Source: Dehalococcoidia bacterium | GTDB taxonomy: Bacteria; Chloroflexota; Dehalococcoidia; Tepidiformales; Tepidiformaceae | Direction of reading: 5' to 3' | DNA length: 45,566 nt | Assembly (NCBI GenBank): GCA_020432045.1 | Contig: JAGQHB010000069.1 | Span: forward strand, 1-45,566 | Shown: piece by piece, positions 1 to 8,919 of the stretch | Layout: each line of letters begins with the position of its first letter | Position numbering within the stretch: the first letter of the stretch is position 1 | Translations under genes and position numbers: made by a program | The notes under the pieces: model-generated | Database searches by the model: none | What the model was told of the DNA's origin: nothing | What the model saw: the letters and a program-made list of their open reading frames with translations, nothing else

Positions 1-217
1 CGAGGCGCACGTCCCCATGTTCCAGGTAGCGCAGCCCACCATGGATGAGCTTCGTTGATCGCCACGTTGTCCCGAACCCGAAGTCGTCTTTCTCGAACAG
101 CGCCACGCGCATCCCCCGCGAAGCCATCTCGCGGGCGATCGCGGCGCCATTGATCCCTCCCCCGATGATCGCAGCCTCAAGCGGCGGCCCCGATGCGAGT
201 TCGTCCAGGTTCGTCAT
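1..217 (-). CDS. glpD: Glycerol-3-phosphate dehydrogenase, N-terminal part (cut by window edge)
   Basis: Only the first 72 codons lie in the window. The reverse strand encodes a dinucleotide-binding start with the motif [13 protein letters not shown], then [17 protein letters not shown] and IHGGLRYLE. These are the FAD-binding fingerprint and following blocks of the FAD-dependent (GlpD/GlpA) glycerol-3-phosphate dehydrogenase family, which oxidises glycerol 3-phosphate to dihydroxyacetone phosphate and passes electrons to quinone at the membrane. The ATG at 215-217 overlaps the glpK stop (214-216) in a 4-bp ATGA, so the two are co-transcribed and probably translationally coupled: GlpK makes the substrate of GlpD. 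The family call is firm from the N-terminus; the rest of the gene cannot be judged here. Confidence 0.93.
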   Translation of the reverse strand, partial: MTNLDELASGPPLEAAIIGGGINGAAIAREMASRGMRVALFEKDDFGFGTTWRSTKLIHGGLRYLEHGDVRL

Positions 218-1707
218 TCCCGCCCGTTCTCCAGTACGCGCCCCACCGCCTTCCGCCATTCTGCCAGCCGCTGTTGCCGTTCCGGTTCGACCATCTTCGG
301 CTCGAAACGCCGGTCCGTCCGCCACAACTCCGTGATTTCATCTTCGCCAGCCCACACGCCCGCGGCAGTCCCGGCAAGGTAGGCCGCACCCAGCGCCGTC
401 GTCTCCGTTTCCCTTGGCCGCACGACGGGGATGCCGCTCAGGTCTGCCTGCATCTGCATCAACAGGTTGTTCGCAGAAGCTCCACCATCGACCCGCAGCT
501 CCGCCAGCGGCCGGCCCAGGTCCTCGGCCATCGTTTCTGCGAGATCCACGCTCGAAAACGCGATCGCCTCCAATGCAGCTCGCGCGATGTGAGCCCGTGA
601 GACCCCTCGCGTCAGGCCAAGGAAAGCGCCACGTGCCTGCGGGTCCCAATGTGGTGCTCCGAGCCCCGTGAATGCCGGCACAACCGTTACCCCACCCGCA
701 TCCTCGACCTCGCTCGCCAGCGCCTCGATGTCCTCCGTTCGTTCGATGATTCCCAGCCCGTCGCGCAGCCACTGCACTAGCGATCCTGCGACGAAGACGG
801 ACCCCTCTAGCGCGTACTCCGCGGAGTCTTGCGTCGCGCCTGCACTCAGCGACGTTAGCAACCGGTGTGTCGAAGGAGCCGCGTCTCCTCCACGGTTTGC
901 CAGCAGAAAGCACCCCGTCCCATACGTATTCTTCGCGAGCCCCGGTCCGAAACACGCCTGCCCGTATAGCGCCGACTGCTGGTCTCCTGCCATCGCGAGA
1001 ATCGGGATCCGCGCTCCAAGCACCGCCTCGTCTGTGAAGCCAAAGTCCGCGGTCGGCGGCAGCGCTTCCGGCAGCATCGCAGCCGGCACGCGCATCGCGT
1101 TGCACAGTTCCTCGTCCCAACGCCGTCCGTGGATGTCGAACAGCAGCGTCCGGCTCGCGTTCGTGTAGTCCGTGGCGAAACGCCGCCCACCTGTCAACTT
1201 CCAGAGCAACCATGAGTCGACGGTGCCCGCGACCACCTCGCCGCGTTCCGCGCGCCACCGCACTTCAGGGTTTTTCTCGATCAACCACGTGAGCTTCGTT
1301 CCCGAGAAGTATGGGTCCAACGTCAGTCCCGTCTTCTGCTGCACTACCGGCTCCAGCCCCCGTCGCCGGAGTTCGTCGCAAATCCCTGCCGTTCGCCGGT
1401 CCTGCCAGACGATTGCTCTGCCCAACGGCGCCCCCGTCGTCCGTTCCCACGTCACCACCGTCTCTCGCTGGTTCGTGATGCCGATCCCGGCGAGTTCGTG
1501 AGGTGTAGCACTAGCCGCAGCCAGCGCAAGCCGGATTCCTTCGAGCGTCGATGTCCAGATCTCTTCAGGATCGTGTTCGACCCATCCCGGGGCCGGGAAG
1601 TGTTGCGTAAACGCCACCTGCCCAAGTCCCGCGATTCGGCCTTGTGCGTCCACGACAACCGCGCGCGAACTCGTCGTCCCCTGGTCAATCGCGAGGATGT
1701 ACGTCAC
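214..1707 (-). CDS. glpK: Glycerol kinase
   Basis: A 497-residue FGGY-family kinase, the usual GlpK length, phosphorylating glycerol with ATP in the cytoplasm. Visible family blocks are the N-terminal [13 protein letters not shown] phosphate loop, [10 protein letters not shown], the [15 protein letters not shown] block, and C-terminal [16 protein letters not shown]. The reading frame is open for another 22 codons upstream, but the family's proteins begin at the TYILAIDQG segment, which puts the start at the GTG at 1705-1707. That GTG has no Shine-Dalgarno sequence but lies exactly 6 bp after a TATACT -10 box, so it is probably a leaderless start. The stop overlaps the glpD start. The upstream aminopeptidase gene ends only 28 bp before, so some read-through from it is likely as well. 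Confidence 0.96.
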   Translation of the reverse strand: MTYILAIDQGTTSSRAVVVDAQGRIAGLGQVAFTQHFPAPGWVEHDPEEIWTSTLEGIRLALAAASATPHELAGIGITNQRETVVTWERTTGAPLGRAIVWQDRRTAGICDELRRRGLEPVVQQKTGLTLDPYFSGTKLTWLIEKNPEVRWRAERGEVVAGTVDSWLLWKLTGGRRFATDYTNASRTLLFDIHGRRWDEELCNAMRVPAAMLPEALPPTADFGFTDEAVLGARIPILAMAGDQQSALYGQACFGPGLAKNTYGTGCFLLANRGGDAAPSTHRLLTSLSAGATQDSAEYALEGSVFVAGSLVQWLRDGLGIIERTEDIEALASEVEDAGGVTVVPAFTGLGAPHWDPQARGAFLGLTRGVSRAHIARAALEAIAFSSVDLAETMAEDLGRPLAELRVDGGASANNLLMQMQADLSGIPVVRPRETETTALGAAYLAGTAAGVWAGEDEITELWRTDRRFEPKMVEPERQQRLAEWRKAVGRVLENGRE

Positions 1708-1719
1708 CGTTCGAGTATA
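1708..1719 (-). promoter_or_regulatory. -10 element of glpK, leaderless type
   Basis: On the minus strand TATACT occupies 1714-1719 and is followed by exactly 6 bp and then the GTG start of glpK. Transcription starting about 7 bp after the hexamer would begin at the start codon. No good -35 box is seen at 16-18 bp. The same TANNNT-N6-start arrangement recurs at five other genes in this window. Confidence 0.6.
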
Positions 1720-1735
1720 GGGAGACCGGCGGCCA

Positions 1736-4285
1736 TCACGCCTTCCGTGGCTCCAGCTTGTCGAGTCGCTCACGCAACGCCGCGTTCGCCGCCTTCAGCT
1801 TCTCGAATTCATCTCTCAGATTCCGCACCTCCGGCTCGGTCGCAGTCCCGCGCCGCAGTGCCAGGGCAGCCTCACGTGCGATCCGCACCGGCCGCCCGTC
1901 CAGCTCCCGCGCCGCCATCCGGTCGAGCGCCTCGGCCGCCGATGGCTCTCCGATCGCTTTCAGCGCATTCGCGGCCGCGATTCGCGCCTGGTATCCCGGG
2001 TCGTCGAGGAACGGCGCCAACCGGTCCGCCAGCTCCTTCCGGCGGTCCGGGAAGAACGCCCCGAGGCGCCCGATCCCGCCCAGCGCCACGTGACGCGACT
2101 GCGCCGGTGCCCCGTACGCTGCTGCCTCGAACAGTGGCTCCAGCCCGCGCTCATCGCGCAGCTCCACAAACCCATCGATACATCCGCTGCGGATCACCTG
2201 CCGGAACGAATCCCGCTGCATGCCCGCCATCAACGCATCGTATGATCCCCCGGTTCGGAGCTTGCCGATTGCCCGGTGCGCCTCCGCCTCCACAAACCAC
2301 GAGGCATCCGAAGCCGCGAACTGCACGACCGCAGCGAATGCTTTCTCGTCCCCTCGGAACTCGCCCAGCGCAGCGACAACCGCCCGTCTTGCCTTGGGGT
2401 TCCGCACAGCCAGGCCGCGAATGAGCGCGTCCCGCGCCCCCTCGCTCCGGATCACACCGAGTGCCCTGGCTGCCGCTGCCTGGACGGCCCAGAACTTGTC
2501 GCGAAGCATCGCTGTCTCCAGTGCGCCGAGGCTCTCCGGGCTGCCTTTCTTGCCCAGTTCAGCTGCCGCAAACTGCCGGCCGGAGATGTCGTCGTCCGCG
2601 CGAAGCTGGTGGACCAGCTCGCCGGCTGTCTTCTCGAATTCGATCTCCTTCAGCACCGCGTTGTGCGGGTCAAAGCGGCACATCACCGGCTGCTCGGCCA
2701 ACGCGAACACGAACGACTGCTCCTCCGCGTCGACCACGATCGGAAACGCCTTCGGCCGTCCCCGTGCACCCGAAAAATCGATCGTCAGCGGCAGCCGGAA
2801 GATCGGCGTCCCGTCCTTCGTGTCCTGCGTCTGCTTCACACGGACGATCGCCGTCTTGCTCGTCTCATCCCATGCCCAGCTCACCTTGAGCTTCGGATGT
2901 CCTGGTTTGAAGACCCACTGGTCGAAGAACCAGTCCAGGTCTTTGCCGGTTTCGCCGCGGATGGCATCGACGAGGTCCGACGTCATCACGCTGCGATGCT
3001 GGTTCTCCCGGCAGTACCGCCGCAGCGCCCGAAAGAACGCTTCCTCTCCCAGCAGCTCGCGCAGCATGTGAAGGACGACACCGCCTTTCTCGTAGAGGTG
3101 CCAGTCGAACAGGTCGATAGGCTCCCGGAAGACGTTGCTCACGATCGGTCGCCGGTAGCGTTCGCCGAGGTACAGCTCGGTATTAGTGATCGCGCCCTGC
3201 CGGTACTCGTCGATTCCCGTGTGGTGCTCGTCCCACAGCATTTCGAAATAGGTCGCGAATCCCTCGTTCAGCCAGCCGTGAGACCAGTGCCTGCACGTCA
3301 GCAGGTCGCCCCACCACATGTGCGCCAGCTCATGCGAGATCAGCGGGTCACTCGAATAATCAACCGTCGCCTTGCGGTCCAGGAGAATGTTGTGCGTCAT
3401 CGTCGTGGCGCTCGTGTTCTCCATGCCGCCAAACACGAAGTCCCGCACTACCACCTGGCTGTACTTGTCCCACGGGTAGTCCACGCCGCTGATTCGCTCG
3501 AACAGCGAGATCATCTCCGGCGTGTTCGCGAAGGTCCGTCGCCCGTCTTCGTCGTCGTCCGCCTCCACAAAGTAATCGATTGGTAGTCCTTCCCGGCTCG
3601 CGTCGATACGCGTGAACTCTCCCGCTGCCAGCGTCATCAGGTACGTGGCCAGCGGCTTTTCCTGCCGCCAGTGGAGCGTCCGCGTGCCGTCCAGGTTTTC
3701 CCGGTTCGACACCAGGTTTCCGTTGGAGAGCGCGAACCACGTGCCCGGGACCGTCGCCATGAGCTCAAACGAATGCTTCTGGCCGAGGTCGTCTACGCAC
3801 GGGAACCAGAACCGGCCGTCTTCGTCCTGGTTCTGTGACCACACCTGCCGCGGCTTATCCGGGTAAGCGGCATCTGGCCCGATGAAGTACAGGCCGATCC
3901 TCGGGTTCGCCTCATAGGTGACGGTGATGTCGAGGTCGGCGTCCCGGCTCGCGGCTGCCGGAAACTGGACGGTCAGCACCCGCCCGTCATACACGTGCCT
4001 TGCCTTCTTCCCGTCAACGGTGACCACGCTGATTCGCAGGTCGATAGCATCCAGCTTCAGCGACCGCAGTCCGTCTTCGAACGCTCGTACTGTATGTGTG
4101 GCCGTCCCCGCAACTCCCTGGTTCTCCACGTCAAGCCGCACGTCCAGCGTCGTGTGCTTCACCACCACATCGCGGTCGCGCGGCCAACTCGGCCCATCCC
4201 CCGGAAGTGCGTGCCCGTTTGGGCCATCCGTCAGCCCAGCATGTGCGCATGCCGTCCGCTCGGTCCAGCTGTTGACATTCACCAT
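1736..4285 (-). CDS. M1-family zinc aminopeptidase with C-terminal repeat domain
   Basis: 849 residues. A PepN-like M1 metallopeptidase that removes N-terminal residues from peptides. The N-terminal beta domain spans about 40-220. The substrate-gating motif is GGMEN (286-290, in place of the usual GAMEN). The zinc site is HELAH (H318, E319, H322) with E341 in WLNEGFATY, and Y398 in HLYEKGG is the expected catalytic tyrosine. Residues about 570-815 are alanine- and arginine-rich helical repeats of HEAT type (for example ALETAMLRDKFWAVQAAAAR), ending in a short charged coiled coil. No signal peptide is visible. The ATG at 4283-4285 has a GGAGG Shine-Dalgarno at 4293-4297 and a TAGGAT -10 box further upstream. 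It sits between the GGT homologue and glpK. Substrate preference cannot be told from sequence. Confidence 0.94.
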   Translation of the reverse strand: MVNVNSWTERTACAHAGLTDGPNGHALPGDGPSWPRDRDVVVKHTTLDVRLDVENQGVAGTATHTVRAFEDGLRSLKLDAIDLRISVVTVDGKKARHVYDGRVLTVQFPAAASRDADLDITVTYEANPRIGLYFIGPDAAYPDKPRQVWSQNQDEDGRFWFPCVDDLGQKHSFELMATVPGTWFALSNGNLVSNRENLDGTRTLHWRQEKPLATYLMTLAAGEFTRIDASREGLPIDYFVEADDDEDGRRTFANTPEMISLFERISGVDYPWDKYSQVVVRDFVFGGMENTSATTMTHNILLDRKATVDYSSDPLISHELAHMWWGDLLTCRHWSHGWLNEGFATYFEMLWDEHHTGIDEYRQGAITNTELYLGERYRRPIVSNVFREPIDLFDWHLYEKGGVVLHMLRELLGEEAFFRALRRYCRENQHRSVMTSDLVDAIRGETGKDLDWFFDQWVFKPGHPKLKVSWAWDETSKTAIVRVKQTQDTKDGTPIFRLPLTIDFSGARGRPKAFPIVVDAEEQSFVFALAEQPVMCRFDPHNAVLKEIEFEKTAGELVHQLRADDDISGRQFAAAELGKKGSPESLGALETAMLRDKFWAVQAAAARALGVIRSEGARDALIRGLAVRNPKARRAVVAALGEFRGDEKAFAAVVQFAASDASWFVEAEAHRAIGKLRTGGSYDALMAGMQRDSFRQVIRSGCIDGFVELRDERGLEPLFEAAAYGAPAQSRHVALGGIGRLGAFFPDRRKELADRLAPFLDDPGYQARIAAANALKAIGEPSAAEALDRMAARELDGRPVRIAREAALALRRGTATEPEVRNLRDEFEKLKAANAALRERLDKLEPRKA

Positions 4286-4292
4286 CTTCCGC

Positions 4293-4314
4293 CCTCCGAA
4301 GCCCGGTGATCCTA
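4293..4314 (-). promoter_or_regulatory. -10 box and Shine-Dalgarno of the M1 aminopeptidase gene
   Basis: The minus strand carries TAGGAT (4309-4314) and then GGAGG (4293-4297), 7 bp before the ATG. This predicts a short leader with a ribosome binding site, unlike the leaderless pattern at glpK. No convincing -35 box is seen. Confidence 0.45.
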
Positions 4315-4341
4315 CCTTCCGGCCCCAGTACCTGCGATCGC

Positions 4342-5916
4342 TCAGAACACCGCCGCGGATCCCTCTCCCCGGATGTCCGCGCCAACGGCCACACCCGCTT
4401 CGTTGACCACTGCCACGTATGCGCGCCCCATCGGCGCGTCCCAGGCCGGAACTGTTTCCGTGGAGATCCCCGCCCTATCGAAGATTGCACTGAGCGAGTC
4501 GGGATCATGCTCCTCCACCGTTACCTGCCCGAAATCGCGCGAGAACATCGAAAAGCTCCCCAACGACCAGCGCGGCATGTCCAGTGCGTCCTGCACATCC
4601 ATCCCCCGGCGCAGCAGGTGGTCCAGTACCTGCAGGTTCGTTTGCGGTTGCTGCATGGCACCCGGCGTCCCGCCCACCACACGTAACCTTCCATCCGCGC
4701 CGGTTGCCACGTAGCAATGCAACGTGTGGATGGGCCGCTTGCCAGGGGCCAGCTCATTGGGGTGGCCGGTTTCCAGCGAGAACCCGCACATCCGGTTGTT
4801 GAACAGCACCCCCGCCTCCGGCGCCCACAGCCCGCTTCCCCAGTGCGCGAACACCGACTGGATCAGTGAGACTGCGTTCCCGTCGCCGTCGATCGCGAGC
4901 ATGTAGGTCGTATCGCCCGATTCAAGCGAAGCTGCGCGGCTCATCTCCCGTCCGATATCACTGTCGACGAGCGCTTGCGTGTCCAGTCCGGTTACGTCTG
5001 GGTCGCCTGCAAGCTGATAGCGCACCGCAAACGCCTCTGCCAGTGCCGCGTGCTGTAGCACCGCTGCGTCTGTCCCGGCCCGCTTCTTCAGCATCTCCTC
5101 GTAGCGGCGCAACGACAGCGGCAACACGAAGCCCTGCGTAGGCAGCGGCTGCGTGAGGATCCGATGCCCGGCGAACAGCGTTGATACCGGCCTCTCCCAG
5201 CGCGCTGGTCCGCGCCATTCGTTTGCAGAGAACGCCACGCCGTCCTTCCCCAACGGCTCTCGGCACGCATCAGCCACTGGGCCCGAGTAGAAGCCGTCCG
5301 CCCCGTGGATCGCGATCGTGCTCAAAGTCCGCGCCAGGGCGGGCTGGACGACCGGTTGGCCAGCCCGTGTCACCTGCCCGAACACCTCGGAAAAGAACCG
5401 GGACGGTGCGCATTTCGCCCGTCCGCCATCGATCTCGTCGACAAGCTGTCTCGAGGCGGGAAACCCATCCTTCGCGTAGTCGATGGCCGTCTCGAAAAGC
5501 CCGTCCCAATTCAACCGGCCGTACCGCTGATGCAGATGCCACCATCCATCGACACATCCCGGGACCGTCACTGCCCGGGCACCTGTCTGCGGGATACTTC
5601 CCACCGCTCGGTACCCGTCCGCGTCCGCGGACATCGGCGCTGGCCCCGAAGAGACAAGTGCTTCCACCTTCCGTGTAGCGGCCTCGTACGTCATTGCGAA
5701 CGAATCGCCACCGAGGTGGCTGAAATACGGCTGTACCACCGTCATCACGGCCGCCATCGCGACCGCTGCGTCAGCTGCGGTCCCGCCCATCCGCAGCGCG
5801 GCCATGCCCGCCTCGACCGCCAACGGGTGGTCTGCGGCGACGCATCCGTTCGGTCCACGAAGCGCCCCGCGCCACCGGGCACCGGTCCGGAGCGCTATGG
5901 CTGGGCGCGGATCCAT
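4342..5916 (-). CDS. Gamma-glutamyltransferase homologue, cytoplasmic type
   Basis: 524 residues of the gamma-glutamyltransferase (Ntn-hydrolase, self-cleaving) family. The N-terminal family block (GCVAADHPLAVEAG, residues 24-37) begins almost at once, so there is no signal peptide, unlike secreted GGT; it resembles the cytoplasmic YwrD-like branch. The processing site that exposes the catalytic threonine is expected at T336 in SGDTTYMLAID. The residue two positions on is Tyr, where classical GGTs have His (TTH). The LFNNRMCGF block after it fits the substrate loop. The likely role is hydrolysis or transfer of gamma-glutamyl groups, or cleavage of a related amide; the true substrate is open. 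The ATG start lies 22 bp inside the end of bcp, indicating translational coupling. Confidence 0.88.
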   Translation of the reverse strand: MDPRPAIALRTGARWRGALRGPNGCVAADHPLAVEAGMAALRMGGTAADAAVAMAAVMTVVQPYFSHLGGDSFAMTYEAATRKVEALVSSGPAPMSADADGYRAVGSIPQTGARAVTVPGCVDGWWHLHQRYGRLNWDGLFETAIDYAKDGFPASRQLVDEIDGGRAKCAPSRFFSEVFGQVTRAGQPVVQPALARTLSTIAIHGADGFYSGPVADACREPLGKDGVAFSANEWRGPARWERPVSTLFAGHRILTQPLPTQGFVLPLSLRRYEEMLKKRAGTDAAVLQHAALAEAFAVRYQLAGDPDVTGLDTQALVDSDIGREMSRAASLESGDTTYMLAIDGDGNAVSLIQSVFAHWGSGLWAPEAGVLFNNRMCGFSLETGHPNELAPGKRPIHTLHCYVATGADGRLRVVGGTPGAMQQPQTNLQVLDHLLRRGMDVQDALDMPRWSLGSFSMFSRDFGQVTVEEHDPDSLSAIFDRAGISTETVPAWDAPMGRAYVAVVNEAGVAVGADIRGEGSAAVF

Positions 5917-6368
5917 GCCAGCACCTCGTCACCGTGGGCGTCGGGTTTCACCCGTCCCCACGTTTTGGCGATTCGTCCCTCTGGGTCGATCACCACAGTC
6001 GATCGGGTAATGCCCTCGTACTCCTTGCCGTAGTTCTTCTTCAGGCCCCATGCCCCATAGGCCCGTGCCGTCGCGTGGTCTTCGCCATCGACGAGCAGCT
6101 GAAACCGAAGGTCATACTTCTCGGCAAACTTCGCGTGCGCACTCTGCTTGTCCGGGCTGAGGCCAAGCACGATCGCGCCCGCGTCCACCAGCGCGGCGTG
6201 GTTATCGCGGAAATTGCACGCCTCGCGTGTGCAGCCTGGCGTGTCATCGCGCGGGTAGAAATACAAAACAACCCATTTCCCCCGCAGCGCTCCCAGGGAA
6301 ACCAGGTTGCCTTGCTGGTCCGTCAATTCGAATGCAGGTGCGTCCACGCCCGTTTCCAACATCGCCAT
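5895..6368 (-). CDS. bcp: Thiol peroxidase of the Bcp/PrxQ type
   Basis: 157 residues, full length. An AhpC/TSA-fold peroxiredoxin reducing hydrogen peroxide and organic hydroperoxides with thioredoxin as likely donor. The motif PRDDTPGCTREACNFRD contains the peroxidatic cysteine C46 and, five residues on, C51, the typical intramolecular resolving pair of atypical two-Cys PrxQ proteins. STVVIDPEGRI is the expected C-terminal strand. The ATG at 6366-6368 follows a GGAGGA Shine-Dalgarno by 8 bp. It lies 33 bp downstream of pfkA and overlaps the GGT homologue by 22 bp, so all are probably on one transcript. Confidence 0.95.
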   Translation of the reverse strand: MAMLETGVDAPAFELTDQQGNLVSLGALRGKWVVLYFYPRDDTPGCTREACNFRDNHAALVDAGAIVLGLSPDKQSAHAKFAEKYDLRFQLLVDGEDHATARAYGAWGLKKNYGKEYEGITRSTVVIDPEGRIAKTWGRVKPDAHGDEVLAWIRAQP

Positions 6369-6401
6369 CGGTCGGTCCTCCCCCCTGCCTCGCCGGCTGG
6401 G

Positions 6402-7373
6402 CTAGCCTGCCAGCTGTTGCGCGAGCTCCAGCATATCCAGCCGCGGGACCCCCTGTCCGCGAGCCACTACCTCCGTTAGCGGTACCTCCACCACCTGCCC
6501 CCGCCACATTCCCACCATCACCCCTGCCCGGCCGGCCACCAGTGCCTCCACAGCCCCCGCCCCCATCATCCCCGAGATGATCCGGTCGCGAGCCGTTGGG
6601 TTGCCGCCACGCTGAACGTGCCCCAGCACCACCACGCGGTATTCACAACCGGCCGCTTCAGACACCTTCTGCGCAACCTCATATACCCCACCCAACTCAT
6701 CCCCCTCTGAGACGATCACCAGGTGGCTGCGCTTCCCTTCCTCTCCAAGGCGCCGAAGCCGTGCAGCCAACGCGTCCGCCTCGCCGTGCTCTTCCGGCAC
6801 CAGCACCCCGGCCGCACCACCGGCCAGCGCCACCTGGATGGCGATCGTACCCGAAGCCCGGCCCATCACTTCGACAAAAAACGTCATCCCCGTCGCTTCA
6901 CTCGTGTCGCGCAGCCGGTCGATCGCTTGCATCGCCGTGTTGACCGCCGTGTCGAACCCGATCGTCTCGTCTGTGCCGTAAATGTCGTTGTCGATGGTCC
7001 CGGGGACGCCCACGACCGCGATCCTGTGCTCTTCCTGTAGCTTGAGTGCGCCGCGAAAACTGCCATCGCCGCCGATTACGAGAAGCCCGCTCACGCCGTC
7101 CGCCGCCATCTGTGCCGCGGCCCTCGCTCGCCCATCCGGCTCTTTGAACTCCGGGCAACGCGATGTTCCGATCATCGTCCCGCCACGCTGGATCTGTCCG
7201 CCGACACGGCGGTCATCAAGTTCTTCGGTCCAGCCCTTGACCAGCCCTGCAAACCCGTCCCGGTACCCGATCACCCCGATATCGTGTCGCGACGCCGTCC
7301 GAACGACCGCTCGCAACGCCGCGTTCATACCCGGCCCGTCGCCTCCGCTCGTCAGTACACCTATGCGCTTCAT
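6402..7373 (-). CDS. pfkA: ATP-dependent 6-phosphofructokinase
   Basis: 323 residues, close to the 320 of E. coli PfkA. It converts fructose 6-phosphate to fructose 1,6-bisphosphate in glycolysis. The nucleotide loop is GVLTSGGDGPGMNA at the N-terminus. GGDGS at 101-105 has Gly104, the residue that marks ATP use, where pyrophosphate-dependent enzymes have Asp. The catalytic block PGTIDNDI is at 124-131, and EVMGRASG and HVQRGG are further family blocks. The frame is open 12 codons further upstream, but the family starts at MKRIGVLTSGG, so I take the ATG at 7371-7373. The bases 6 bp before it (GACAGT) resemble a weak -10 box, and no Shine-Dalgarno is seen. It lies 45 bp after the amidase gene. 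Confidence 0.95.
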   Translation of the reverse strand: MKRIGVLTSGGDGPGMNAALRAVVRTASRHDIGVIGYRDGFAGLVKGWTEELDDRRVGGQIQRGGTMIGTSRCPEFKEPDGRARAAAQMAADGVSGLLVIGGDGSFRGALKLQEEHRIAVVGVPGTIDNDIYGTDETIGFDTAVNTAMQAIDRLRDTSEATGMTFFVEVMGRASGTIAIQVALAGGAAGVLVPEEHGEADALAARLRRLGEEGKRSHLVIVSEGDELGGVYEVAQKVSEAAGCEYRVVVLGHVQRGGNPTARDRIISGMMGAGAVEALVAGRAGVMVGMWRGQVVEVPLTEVVARGQGVPRLDMLELAQQLAG

Positions 7374-7418
7374 ACGCCCACTGTCGCTTGTCGCCTGTTG
7401 ACTGCGCAACTGCGCGTC

Positions 7419-8837
7419 TCAAACGCGTGAAGCGACCACCGGCCAGCGAGACTTTGCGCCAAGAACGCCTTCCAGCGCATGGCCGATCTGCAGGAGGCCG
7501 AACTCATCTTTGAAACGCCCCACGATCTGGATCCCGGCGGGCAGACCCTCGTTCGTAAATCCCGCGGGCAGCGAAAGTGCCGGGTGCGCAGTTGCACTGA
7601 TTCGCGAACAGCTCCGCATCCATTCGATATACGTCGACATCTGCTGCCCTTCGATTTCGTCGACGTACTCCCTGTCGATCGAAAACGGGGCCGCCTGGCT
7701 CACGGGGCACACGAGATAGTCGTACCGTTCGAAGAACGCTGCCATGCGCACGAACAGCTCCGAACGCAGCCGGTCCGCCTCCCGCAACTCGCCAGCCGTC
7801 AGCCGTAGCCCCTCCTCCACGTTCCAGATAACCGTCTCCTTCACCTGGTCCCGGTGCTCCCGGACCAGGGCTTCACGACGTGTCGCCATTTCGTGAGCCC
7901 GCGCCACCTCGAACACACGATCGGCATTCGCGAGGTCCGGCGTCGCATCCTCCACATCGCAGCCGATGGTCCGGAACGCGCCGAGTGATTCGCGCACCAC
8001 TCGCGCGACCTCCGCCTCCACCGGCAACCCCCCGAGGTCCGCGCTAAATCCGATCCGCGTTCCTCGGAACTCGCGATCGAGCGGCGCCCTGAATCGTGCC
8101 CCGCTCACGTTGTCCGCCACCGGAGAACGGGGGTCGAAGCCAGCCTGCACGCTTAACAGCAGGGCTACGTCCCGCGAGCTGCGGCCCATCGGCCCCTCGA
8201 CGGTCAGCCATGTCCATCCGCCTGGCTTCCCCGGCACTGTCCCCGTCGACGGGCGTAGGCCCACCACGTTGCAGTAGTTCGCCGGGTTACGCAGCGAGCC
8301 GCCCGTGTCCGATCCGTCTGCCAGCGGAATCATCCCGCAGGCCAGCGAGACCGCTGCTCCCCCGGACGATCCCCCGCATGTCCTCGTGGTGTCATAGGGG
8401 TTGAGCGTCGCCCCGAAGACCCGGTTGAACGTCTGCGATCCCGCACCGAATTCCGGCGTATTCGTTTTCCCGATCGTGATCGCCCCCGCCGCCCGCTCCC
8501 TCTGCACGATCAGGTCATCTTCCGTCGGCACGTGATCCCGGTAAATCGGCGATCCGTATGTGGTCCGAATCCCGGCCGTGTTAACGAGGTCTTTGTGTGC
8601 AATCGGCAGCCCGTGAAGCGGTCCCGTTTCGATGCCGCGCGCTGTCATCCCGTCCGCCGCGGCTGCCGCGGCCAGTGCCTTTTCCGCCACAAGCGTCACG
8701 ATCGCGTTCACCGCGGGGTTCACCCGTTCGATCTGGCCAAGGTGGGTTTCCATCACCTCGCGGGCAGAGATCTCTCGCGCCCGGATCAGCGCGGCAAGCT
8801 CCACAGCGTCGCGGTAATACAGCGGCTGATCGGCCAT
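7419..8837 (-). CDS. Amidase (amidase signature family)
   Basis: 472 residues with the complete Ser-cisSer-Lys triad of the amidase signature family: K82 in GLPIAHKDLVNT, S157 in GGSSGG and S181 in DTGGSLRNPA, with the family's spacing (75 and 24 residues). These enzymes hydrolyse carboxylic amides. The GatA subunit of glutamyl-tRNA amidotransferase belongs here too, but no gatB or gatC lies alongside and the C-terminus resembles stand-alone amidases, so a free amidase is more likely; the substrate is unknown. The ATG at 8835-8837 has GAGGTGG 5 bp upstream and a TAGAGT -10 box before that. It starts a minus-strand run that continues into pfkA, bcp and the GGT homologue. Confidence 0.92.
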   Translation of the reverse strand: MADQPLYYRDAVELAALIRAREISAREVMETHLGQIERVNPAVNAIVTLVAEKALAAAAAADGMTARGIETGPLHGLPIAHKDLVNTAGIRTTYGSPIYRDHVPTEDDLIVQRERAAGAITIGKTNTPEFGAGSQTFNRVFGATLNPYDTTRTCGGSSGGAAVSLACGMIPLADGSDTGGSLRNPANYCNVVGLRPSTGTVPGKPGGWTWLTVEGPMGRSSRDVALLLSVQAGFDPRSPVADNVSGARFRAPLDREFRGTRIGFSADLGGLPVEAEVARVVRESLGAFRTIGCDVEDATPDLANADRVFEVARAHEMATRREALVREHRDQVKETVIWNVEEGLRLTAGELREADRLRSELFVRMAAFFERYDYLVCPVSQAAPFSIDREYVDEIEGQQMSTYIEWMRSCSRISATAHPALSLPAGFTNEGLPAGIQIVGRFKDEFGLLQIGHALEGVLGAKSRWPVVASRV

Positions 8838-8866
8838 CGGTCCACCTCGTGAGCGGGATGCCCGGC

Positions 8867-8872
8867 ACTCTA
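8867..8872 (-). promoter_or_regulatory. Putative -10 box of the amidase-pfkA-bcp run
   Basis: TAGAGT on the minus strand, 29 bp before the amidase ATG, allowing a leader of about 22 nt with the GAGGTGG ribosome binding site. There is no recognisable -35 box at 16-18 bp. Confidence 0.35.
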
Positions 8873-8919
8873 CCCTAAGGACACAACGGACGGATGCCAG
8901 CCGTCGCTAAAGCGCGGAC

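Noticed and set aside
2276-3586. Open frame (436 codons) antisense to the M1 aminopeptidase gene
   Set aside because: Antisense shadow of a GC-rich gene. No ribosome binding site and no recognisable domain.
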